From Rhizopus sp. PT2906 (Eukaryota; Mucoromycota; Mucoromycetes; Mucorales; Rhizopodaceae), in NCBI GenBank assembly GCA_025529335.1, contig JAMYHX010000045.1, positions 62,001 through 126,000 on the forward strand: a stretch of 64,000 bases of DNA, in the 5' to 3' direction. Below, piece by piece: positions 11,786-20,798 of the stretch. Within the stretch, counting starts at the first letter, position 1. Every line of letters starts with the position of its first letter. The notes beneath the pieces were generated by a model. It was not told the DNA's origin, made no database searches, and saw only the letters and a list, made by a program, of their open reading frames with translations. The position numbers and the translations under genes are program-made.

Positions 11786-11941
11786 TTGCCAATAGAGAGA
11801 GGGAAAGAAAGAGGAAAAAAAGAAATGAGAGGACCATGTGTGATTTTAGAGATGACATTTACTAAATTTATTACACTCATCAAATACCCACACACACAAG
11901 GAAAGAGGGGAAGGGAGAGCCAAAAAAAGAAAGTATAATGT

Positions 11942-12463
11942 TTAGAAAACAAGAGCAGCACCCTTGGTCTTCTTGTCACCACCCAATTCGAAGTGCTTAC
12001 ATCTCTTGAGAGCAAGTTGCATCTTGTACTTGCAAGCTATATGATCAATTAATACACATTTTCACCTTTCACATTAATGAGAACTTACAAGTGCATTCAA
12101 GACGAAGGACAACCTTCTTGGTGGTCTTAGCCTTCTTGTGGAAAACGGGCTTGGTTTGACCACCATAACCGGATTGCTTACGGTCGTAACGTCTCTTACC
12201 CTGAGCGAACAAGGAGGCCTTACCAGCCTTGTATTGGGTAACCTTGTGAGGTGTGTGCTTTCTGCATTTAGCGCCCTTGCAGTAGGTGTTTCTGGTCTTT
12301 GGGATGTTGACCTAAGCAAATATCATTAATTAGCTGTTCACTATTATTTTTGTCATCCACAATAACAAAATCATGACATGCTGATCTTTCTTTGCGACTT
12401 ATTGTTGCTTTTATCGGATGGATGGATTGTTTTATGGATGGATGGATGATGGATCTTTACCAT
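11942..12463 (-). CDS. 60S ribosomal protein eL42 (L44/L36a)
   Basis: Exons (minus) 12463-12461, 12311-12089 and 12036-11942 give 106 aa, the family length. MVNIPKTRNTYCKGAKCRKH begins the protein; the four zinc-binding Cys are in CKGAKC and ECTSC, followed by KRCKHFELGGDKK. eL42 sits at the E site of the large subunit. The ATG is an exon of its own as far as coding goes: the intron starts right after it (ATG|GTAAAG) and ends at TTGCTTAG. Such an intron at the start codon is frequent in fungal ribosomal protein genes. The residue at the cycloheximide-linked position is Pro-free here (GGQTKPVFHKK reads TKPVF), as is common. Confidence 0.95.
12419..12452. repeat. GATG tandem repeat in eL42 intron 1
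   Basis: Imperfect repetition of ATGGATGGATGG, within the intron that follows the start codon. Confidence 0.8.
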
Positions 12464-13568
12464 TTTTCTTTAATTCACACAGAAGAGGAGAAGGTTCATC
12501 AAGGTACTTTTGCTTCCCTTTCATTCATATAATTCAAACACCGACACTTGCATAAAATAACGTTTCAGAGCGATTTTTAATGAGCTTTTCAAAAACACTG
12601 TTATGTATTTACTATTACTAGCGTACTGTTTATTTGATTATATTTGATAATCGCGTAAGCTGGTTTAATGAGCACTATATGTACTCATGTGTGAAATTCT
12701 AACACTTGTCCCTTGGTTTGATCTAACAATCTTTGTCAAGTATGATGTCTGTTCCTAAGAAGTATGTGTCGTAGAACAATGTCTGCTTATGACTGGCATT
12801 GAGATAAACGACTGTAATCAGTATGAATAGAGTGAATTCATACTTTATAAGGTTGCGTGTACATACTTTTAGTGATAAGTCAAATTAAATAGAATCTCTC
12901 CTTTAAATATAGATCATTATTTCTTTAAAAGATAATCCTTCTTATGGTAAAAGAAATATCATAACCCAAGTCATAAAATGAACAATAAGATCAGTGTCAG
13001 GAACGAATTAAAATCAAAATCCATCAAAATCTATCGCATAATTCAGCGTCACATAAGGGCATTGTGCAGTGCCTCCTTAAGAAAATCCTTTAAGCAGACT
13101 ATACAAACAAAAGAAGAAAAAACTCTGAAGGCGAGTGAAATGATATAATTCAAAGTAGATCATAAGCATCATTTTTGGTGAACAGCAACCATTAGATACA
13201 GCCATAACTTCCGGCTACTAAATCCAAGATAATCTATGCTCTAACAATTGAGATATGCAGAGCACTCTTTCCAAAGAGATATGTAAACATTATATGTACC
13301 ATTTCGTCTATTAGTAATCGTTTTCCTTTATTCCTCCTTTCACGCTCAAGATTTTACGAATGCATCTTATGCATACTGGGAATCCTTTCCTTGTTTACAT
13401 TATAGGAAAAAGTGGGCACTTCGAATACGTATATAAAAAACAAATTAACTTTTCACACCATATTTTCTCAAGAATGTGATCCTCTTTCATCACTCTTACT
13501 TTTGCAGCTGCCTGTTTACTTGCTCTTCCTTGGCATTTCCAATTTCTGTCGATCGTGGTTTATTAGTA
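12464..13568. other. Intergenic region 5' of the eL42 gene
   Basis: About 1.1 kb of AT-rich sequence upstream of the eL42 start codon. I see no supportable gene or RNA. A TATATAAA string lies at 13430-13438 on the plus strand (see next feature). Confidence 0.5.
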
Positions 13569-13694
13569 ATGTTTTCGACATACTTTTCGGGACTTCCCCG
13601 GATACTATTAATTCACATACCTGGTTACGTGTCTGATTACAAACCTGTTTCAGATGATAGCCCAAAACCTGTTGCTCCACCCACTCGCAAATAA
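13569..13694 (+). CDS. Possible 41-aa micro-protein, unknown
   Basis: ATG at 13569 opens a 41-codon frame starting MFSTYFSGLPRILLIHIPGY and ending in a Pro/Lys-rich tail, APPTRK. A TATATAAA box lies about 130 bp upstream. The frame is open without ATG back to 13476. The composition (amphipathic start, hydrophobic core, basic end) would suit a small membrane or mitochondrial subunit, but I do not recognise it and it could be chance or the last exon of a longer gene. Confidence 0.25.
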   Translation: MFSTYFSGLPRILLIHIPGYVSDYKPVSDDSPKPVAPPTRK

Positions 13695-13907
13695 TCTTTA
13701 GGATTTAAAAGTGAATCAATGCTTATACAGTGTATATTTAAAAATGAAGTTGTTACATACACTAGCTATCATGGATATGTGTCTGATAGGCATAATAAGA
13801 ATGGATTGTATGTGTATTGTTGTGAATAAGCTCCATTGATAGTCATCAGCACTTGTTTTATACGTTAAAAACAATTTTTTTTATTTCAAATTGACTGCTG
13901 GAATGCT

Positions 13908-15934
13908 TTACAATTCAGGTTGTCTAGTAGCAAGTTCCTCATCTGTGGCCATGATAGCAGCATCCCAATAATGCTCTACATGCCACTTGCTTAATTCTTC
14001 TCTGGCCATTTTTTCACTTCCAAAAGAACGCCAAGTAAACTTTTTAAATGATTTCTCCTTGACCAATCCTGTCCAAACGAGGAAACACTTGTTTTCTTCT
14101 CCTTCTTTAAGACCATAACTATTTCTAGGTTGATCAATATCCATAGCTGTCTCATCAACTGCAAGATTTTTTGGAGGTGGCATATCATTCCAGTCAATAC
14201 GTCTCAACATCAACTTCTTGTATGCTTTAATACTCTTTGGTCCACCCTCCACGATAACAATATTGCATTTAGGATGCACAATGACCATTCCTGTCAATTG
14301 AAGTTGTTGTGCATTCATTTCTATCTTGTATCTATGCTTTGGATGGGAGCAAGATTTTATCCTACACAGAATTGTTTAAGTGGAAATGTTCCCCATGCGA
14401 TCATTTTATCATTACTTACTTGAATACAGCTACTTCATTACTCATCTTTTGATCCTCCTTTAGCTTGTTTAAAATCTTGGCTCGTCTTTCTTCTGGAGTT
14501 AGCTTACGTTGTTCATTGGCTTTTTCATGCATTCTCTGACGTTGTTCCATCTCTCTACGAACCCGTGCTTCTACCTTGGTTGGGTCTTGTACTGCTTCTT
14601 CACCCAAGACACGCATCAGGTTACTAATTTTAACTATATCACTAGTTAGTTTCATCCAATCTATTTTGTTTTTTCTTTACCTTTTGGTGGATCAGGTTCT
14701 ATTAAACCAAGTCTGATTTTATCACGCTTCTCCTTTTGTGCCTCTGCTCTTGTTTGTCTACGCAACTTCTTTCTTTCTTTTGTAGTAAGCATAAGTGATT
14801 TGATAATAGGTGGTGCATTTGCTTCACTAGGAGGCTTAATTGGCACAGGATGATGGATATACATGGTGACTAATGTTTCATATTTATCAGGGTCTATGTC
14901 TGCATCGTTCAATTCCTCGTATGTTTTTGTAAATGGAGCATCCCACCATTCAACAGCTGGAGGCGCGTCTCTCTTTTTTTTTAAAAAAAAATCAGAATAT
15001 GATTAGGAATCAGGGCATTTGCTCTTACCTTGATAGCTTTATCAGACACGTCAAATTCTGTCTGCATACCCGCCTTCTTTACACTTTCAGTAATTTCTTG
15101 CTTTAGTTTTTCCAATTGTGCCTTTGCTCTTTCTTGATTTGCGATATCAATGTATTTACCAGGCTGGACAAACTTTAGTTGACGTGAGCGACGATTTTTG
15201 GGAGCGACTGGGGCTCCTAATGAAGGATCAAAATAAGGGTTTTTGCTAGGATCCGTAAAGTCAGAAGGAACTTCCTCTAGTAATAATTTTCTCTTTTGTG
15301 CTCTCGGTGGACTAGGTGCCGCTGCTGGTGTTTGTTTATTTCTTTGTGCAGCCTATATCAAGGAGAGTGGGAGGAAATCAGTTAAATCAACATGTATATA
15401 AATATGAGTCTTACCTTTGTATTGGGAGTTTCTCTTCTGGGTATAATGCCCTTATCCATCATTGCCTTGAGATCGATATGCCCCGATTCGTCTACAGGGA
15501 AAGCTGGTGGCTTGAGTTCAGAAACACGTAAGGGCGCACCAGGTGTTGTACGTACCTTTGGATTGACATTAGTATGTGTTTGCGATTATTGTTGTTTTAA
15601 TGTTACCGCATTGTTATTTTGGGACAAACGACTTGTTGCTTCAGCAATTCTGCGCTGAAGTTCAATCAAGTTGAGGCCAGTGGAAGTACCATTACTTGGT
15701 CCAGGCGCACTTTTCTTATTGTTGGTAGGTGCTTGTTTTTGCTGTTGTTGTTGTGGCGGTGGTGGTGGTCGTGCAGCTGACTGTTGCTGTGAATTGATTG
15801 CTCCTTGTTTTTGAAACTTGGCTAGTGTTGCTAATACTTCAGCTCTTTTAGCCTCAATCAGTTTCTATTGACGATGAGTTATTGAATATACATTAAAGAA
15901 TGTTTGTAATTTTTACCTGCTTGAAATCAGACAT
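13908..15934 (-). CDS. PRP3: U4/U6 snRNP protein Prp3
   Basis: Exons (minus) 15934-15917, 15864-15607, 15555-15415, 15352-15029, 14972-14681, 14633-14420 and 14361-13908 give 566 aa. Diagnostic stretches: KNPYFDPSLGAP, LKFVQPGKYIDIANQERAK, TKERKKLRRQTRAEAQKEK, ISNLMRVLGEEAVQDPTKVE and MNAQQLQLTGMVIVHPK followed by IVEGGPKS, with the C-terminal ferredoxin-like domain ending EHYWDAAIM. Prp3 binds U4/U6 snRNA and keeps the duplex in the tri-snRNP before activation. The N-terminal 100 residues are Gln/Pro-rich. No PWI domain is visible at the N-terminus, as in other fungi and unlike human PRPF3. The start codon lies 104 bp from that of the divergent rhomboid gene. Confidence 0.95.
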
Positions 15935-16038
15935 TTTTTTTTCTTTTGACACAAGAAAAAAAAAAGTGCAATTTGGGATAATTTTATTTTTTTCAGTGAT
16001 ATGCGGAGCCTTAATTTGCTCTTTTGAACCATTTTGTC

Positions 16039-17136
16039 ATGAACAACAGCAATCAGAATACGACAACTTTAAATAATAATGGAGATGCAACACGCATGTT
16101 TATGACTCATGTAAAAGAGATGTTGCTATCTTTACCTCCTTTCTCTGTTTTTGCGTTGATTGTACCTTATGTGATATACTTGTTGGATAACATATTATTA
16201 TTGGTGTATTCACAAAGCATAAGTCAATGGTGTTTTCTTAGTGTGGATAAAGTACTCAACGATCTTCAAGGTAATTATTATTATTATTACTATTTTACTA
16301 TAATCGAGTCATTAAAGGATTTATTAGTACAAAGACTTGTTTTGTATCCACTTGGCTCTACTTCCTTTGCTAAGCTATTGATAACAACCATCTGGCTATT
16401 ACCAGAATTGTACAAGCTGGAAAAAAGGCATGGAACGATCAAGGTTGCATGGTTAACACTTCTACTCTATACACTTCTTCCTGGCTTAGGTTATGTGATA
16501 CTTGTCACTGTCATATCCTTTTCTATGCCTACATATGATCAAGGTTTAAAGGACGTTGTTTACGCTGGTATGACAGGTTGGGTAGTTGCTTTAATATTCT
16601 GGTCCTATTTGGAAGATGATCGTAATGGATCCAGTGGTAACAGAATGTAAGTTGTATATGCATCATGTATATGTACGCTAATCAATTCATATAGGCTGCC
16701 AGGTTCTATTCGGATACCAAACAAAGTGATGCCAATGTTGGCCTTGTTATTCTTTGTATTTCTAGTTCCTGACTCTTCCTTTCTGTTGAACTTGATTTCT
16801 GCAGTCATTGGTTATCTCTGTAAGTTTGTAGCTAATGCCTTGATTTCACTTACCAATGAAATAGATGTGTATGAAAAATTACCCAAGATTTTGACTTTCT
16901 CTGACGAATCTTTTGCAAGATTTGAAAAGAAGCCATGGTTATCTCCTCTTATTTCCACACCCAATTATGTCCCTGTGAATGAGCATGGAGTGTATCTGCC
17001 TATTGCTAACTCAAATAGTACTTCATTTGTCAATACTTCTTATTCAAATAATAATAACAACAATAACAGCAACAGCAACACAGCGACATCACCAGGCAGT
17101 TTCCCAGGCCAAGGCTATCGTCTTGGTTCTTCATAA
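16039..17136 (+). CDS. Rbd2-type rhomboid-like membrane protein, predicted pseudoprotease with SHP box
   Basis: Exons 16039-16270, 16328-16646 and 16695-17136 give 330 aa with about six membrane segments. The family match is in VQRLVLYPLGSTSF...LEKRHGTIK and in VPDSSFLLNLISAVIGYL, which align with fungal Rbd2 (LxLYPLxHLxFxH...FExxHGT, VPNTSFLGHLCAIIVGYL). At the catalytic Ser position (GAS/GxSG) the sequence is GMTGW, and at the catalytic His position (FLGHL) it is FLLNL. Both catalytic residues therefore appear replaced. The C-terminus FPGQGYRLG is a textbook SHP box that binds Cdc48/p97. Likely an ER/Golgi adaptor for Cdc48, not a protease; that is inference. The first intron is 57 nt, in frame and stop-free. 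The tail has an Asn-rich run. Confidence 0.82.
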
Positions 17137-17370
17137 AACTATAGACTTTCTTTAATAAACCTACTCTATCATTATCTATTATCGATGACGCAAGAATACG
17201 TCTGGTCTATCAATGCAATTGTTTTATAAAACCATTCCCCTTAAGCTGATGTTTTAAGTTTGTACGCGTATTGAAGGAAATATTTATTTAAAATAAACGA
17301 TATACTACTAGCATAAAAGTAATACAGATGACATCAATACTTAAAACAATATATTATAAGAAGGTCCAAA

Positions 17371-18330
17371 CTAAGAAAGTACAAATCGTATCGTCTCAAC
17401 ATTGTCGATAGGAATGATACCAGATTGTTCTTTTTGCAGCTGATCAGTTATCAACACTTGTTCTCTTAGCATTATAACCAGTTTTGAAACAAGTTCAAAG
17501 ACATTCATCCATTTAATTCGTTCATCGTAACGGAAGGGGACCTCGACAGAGCGGCATTCTTGATGCAAAAAGCTACCAATATTTTCAGGATTAGAGCTGT
17601 AGTAGACATGTAATCGTAGCACAGATATATTGGACGGTAAAAGATGATAAGTTTGATGCCGTTGCGAAGCTGGCGTTTGGTTAGCGTCTTAGAATAGCTT
17701 CAAGGGCACAAATAGAACCATTTACGTTTTTTAAAGTGTCGCCTTTGCTGTGTTTGAGGTCCTCATTGTTTTTTCCAGACGTTGCCTCCATTACAATTAT
17801 ATTAGATCTTCCTTTTGTATATCCCAAAACATCCACATATCTCACAGGGCCATGCTTCCAAGTCCCTAGGTCTGTTGTTGTCTCTGAGAACGACTCAGGA
17901 TTTTTTCACACCACTCAAATCTCAAAAGACCAGTTTGATCTCCAATTGATTGAAAAATGTGTATAATCCTGTCAATCCAAAAAGTTCGCTCATGCTTTGG
18001 TTCAAATAGTTGTGGTCAATTGTATTTTCCTGCAAACTCCGTCAAAGTAAATTGAATAATCTTGATTATCTGTTCCTCTTCTATGTCTGCGTGTATTGAC
18101 CGACTCCATAAGTACTTAGGTAGAGAGACTCTAGGTTTTCCCATAGCGCTCCTTAGCAGATTAAAAGCATTTTTAAAAGATTTCAAAGATACCAACGAGG
18201 CTTGTGCAATCAAATCCTCTTTCAATTTAAGTTTTATGTTGCTACTCAAATTACGGTTGTAACCTGCAGAAAGGGAACCTCTACACGCACCAGAAATTAG
18301 ACTAATACTACGGGCGCTATCTCTACTCAT
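17371..18330 (-). pseudogene. Broken member of an unrecognised multi-copy (mucoralean) gene family
   Basis: Reading the minus strand from the ATG at 18330, an open frame runs to TGA at 18016 (ends LTEFAGKYN). The same frame continues as protein-like sequence (PQLFEPKHERTFWIDRI..., LLRFEWCEKILSRSQ) to about 17870. Coherent sequence then moves to a second frame (LGTWKHGPVRYVDVLGY..., LKHSKGDTLKN) until TAA at 17683-17681, and to a third (ISVLRLHVYYSSNPENIG... to the stop at 17371). The pieces read as one protein of about 315 aa with one nonsense codon and two frameshifts. I recall similar DQTGLLSFEWCE-type hypothetical proteins from mucoralean genomes but cannot name a function. The decay itself is directly visible. 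Confidence 0.6.
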
Positions 18331-18589
18331 TACCTATGATGCAGTCAAACAAAACTTTCCAGCTCATGGTGCCACGCTAAACATAGCTTTATGAAGTTAC
18401 CATCTTGGATTGATTCTTTTCAAGAAGAAGAGAAAGATAAAAAAGAAAAGTTATTTTTATATTCTAATTTTAATGTTGTCAGTTCTATCAACAAAGAATC
18501 AAGATCATTCAAGTGTAATTATGAAGAATATCCAACTGGACAGTCTTTGGTCAGATAGCGAATTTTGTAATTTCAAGTTGTAAAGTGAT

Positions 18590-18890
18590 GCCACATGTAG
18601 TGCCCTAAGGAAGCGCCCGTAGCATTAACCTTCTCATGGATTTCCTCATGCGCGTAGTGTGCACTTTCTTATATGCACGAAAAAATCAGCTAATCCATTT
18701 TTTCGTGAGTTTTTTCGTGCATGAAGTATTTCCCAAAAAAAAAAAAACTTTTCTTTTTTAATCTCTTTCTTCCTGCAAAGAAACAAACACATTGAAAAGC
18801 TTTGTTGGTCTACATCGTAGGTAATGAATAGAGGTGCGCCCGTAATATTAGTTTAATTTCTGGTGCATGTAGTGTTTCCCTTAGACAAAA
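18590..18890. repeat. Repeat cluster with a long hairpin between two broken genes
   Basis: A 12-bp perfect inverted repeat, TGCACGAAAAAA (18674-18685) with TTTTTTCGTGCA (18710-18721); a second right arm lies at about 18697-18706. Flanking direct repeats: CATGTAGTG (near 18593 and 18865) and GCGCCCGTA (near 18613 and 18838). Together this resembles a small non-autonomous element or a nested insertion, but target-site duplications were not identified. Confidence 0.45.
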
Positions 18891-18943
18891 GTAACTTAGA
18901 CGCAACTTATACTACAATATAATACTACTCAACAGCAGCAACA

Positions 18944-19565
18944 ATGAAGTTTGGTATAGATCAATCATTTATGGTGATCTTTTTGACTACATATTTGCAG
19001 TCCAACCATACTACATCACCAAGAGGTACATAATATACATACATGTAATTTATCTTGCTATTTTTTTTTAGATCTGAGTGTTACTCTGTAGTCATTAAAT
19101 CTATGAAGAGACTAGGCTTGGTCGAAGAAGATGAACACGATGTAAGACTTGATTTTATCTTCACAAATATAGCTGTTGCTGGTCTTGGTGATGCCCTTTT
19201 TTGCGAAGATCAACCAACTGATAAAGTCTCGAAAAAGGATGAAACAAAACCCGTCACTTGAGAGAAAAATCCTTGATCTATTGGAAATCGCTACTTCCAT
19301 ACAGTGCTTGCTTGAATCACTTGATGGCAATTTCTTGTCAGTTTAACAAATTAAAACTGGCTATTACTGGTACAAAAATCGTGAACGGCATAACAATGCA
19401 CTCAAGATTGAAAGAAGTAAATATACCTTGTTCAGATCAAAGCGGTGCCATGTTGGCAAACTATTTGGCCAATGTAATATCATTGATGGTGAGGAACCTG
19501 TAAGGTCCGACGACAATCTTTTCCGGGCAAACTGTAAACAAAGTCTAGAAAAGAAGGTCAACTCT
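18944..19565 (+). pseudogene. Broken gene of an unrecognised family, frameshifted
   Basis: Exons 18944-18953, 19001-19025 and 19072-19261 splice cleanly into MKFVQPYYITKRSECYSVVI... and then VRLDFIFTNIAVAGLGDALF up to a TGA at 19259-19261. Directly after it, in another frame, the sequence continues without a gap (LREKSLIYWKSLLPYSACLN..., SRLKEVNIPCSDQSGAMLAN) to a stop at 19503; a third frame is open to about 19567. One indel near 19258 would explain the break. Function unknown; style and spacing suggest a mucoralean multi-copy family. A sequencing error in an intact gene cannot be excluded. Confidence 0.5.
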
Positions 19566-19769
19566 TAGACGTCATTTATGCCAAAAATGGATCTTGCGCT
19601 AATTTTAAGCAAAAACATACCAAAAAAGGTACTTGTGCTCACTAATTTAATGCTGTCCCTAGTTTATTTACCTGCTGCGGCTGGAATGCATTAAATTCAC
19701 CGCAGCAAAGGGAGAGAAAACAAATAAAAAGGAGTACTTGACGTTCTTTTCTTTCTTATCTTTCATTCA

Positions 19770-20519
19770 ATGTCGATGTTACAAGATTTCCCTCTTGCCT
19801 TTGCTGAAAACAGACTAAAGTCAGATCAAGACTCGGTGTGCTATCTCTCATGGCTTAATACTGATACAGAATTTCCTGAGCTATCCGACTCATTTGGTGT
19901 AGAAGGCCCTTGTTGGGAAATACTTGAGAAAAGAGAAGCTTATGATGACGAATTCGAATTTGTGCCGGTTGAAGAAAATTGGTCAAAATTGGTCGAAACC
20001 AAAAAATTACAACCTTATGCAAAAATCACTGAACGCGCAGCATCATTACCTCACCCCAAGAGAAAGATACAGCCTTTGTTCACAGTGAGGAAAGATAAAT
20101 CCAAAGATGATGGAGCCAATTTATCAGACGAAGAGGTTGATGAAGATGATATATGCACTGAACTATACTTGACCCGAAAAGGACAATCAAAAAGAAGCAA
20201 TAGAAACGCAGGTTTACGAAAATTGGGTAGACTAAAGATGGTTGATCAATATGTACAGGGTGTCATATTTTTGGCAACAACACGTCCTGGAAGTAAAGCA
20301 GCTACCTGGTTACCTCGATCAGTACTGCAGGGAACATACCCTGGACCAAATGGACTTGCACTATATCCAAACACTAAAACAGAAGCAATAGTCTATACAG
20401 AATATTATATTCATCGTATCTCAAAGAGTAATTTTATGGATTGGGGTGAGGGTAGGAAGAGACTGTTAGATCCGGCAGAATACTCTATATACACGCCTAT
20501 TTCTAGAAGGCTAAAGTAA
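19770..20519 (+). CDS. Unknown protein, 249 aa
   Basis: Single exon from the first ATG after a pyrimidine-rich leader to a stop at 20519. I do not recognise it. The N-terminal half is acidic and aromatic (WLNTDTEFPELSD, DDEFEFVPVEENW), the middle has an acidic run (NLSDEEVDEDDIC) followed by a basic patch (RKGQSKRSNRNAG), and the C-terminal third is mixed (GVIFLATTRPGSKAATWLPR). No signal peptide or membrane segment. Codon use and composition look coding. It lies between a broken repeat region and Upf1. Confidence 0.65.
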   Translation: MSMLQDFPLAFAENRLKSDQDSVCYLSWLNTDTEFPELSDSFGVEGPCWEILEKREAYDDEFEFVPVEENWSKLVETKKLQPYAKITERAASLPHPKRKIQPLFTVRKDKSKDDGANLSDEEVDEDDICTELYLTRKGQSKRSNRNAGLRKLGRLKMVDQYVQGVIFLATTRPGSKAATWLPRSVLQGTYPGPNGLALYPNTKTEAIVYTEYYIHRISKSNFMDWGEGRKRLLDPAEYSIYTPISRRLK

Positions 20520-20798
20520 CATTGTAAATATCCATTTCTTTTACGAGAAGATACCTAATAAACAACTATTTATGGCGTTCTGTCCTTCTACTAATAATAA
20601 TCAAACCCCTCGCCTCTTCTCCTTGCTTGATGTCTCTATGTCTATTTTGTATGAAAAATGAGTAGAACCCCCCAAAAAAGGGTTTATTAAAGAGAGAGAG
20701 AGACAATGGACTCAGTCACCTGAAAAAAAAAGACGGTCATTCAAAATAACAAACTTGGTTGAATTCTTTTTTTTTTTTTTTCTTTTACATGTAAAAGG

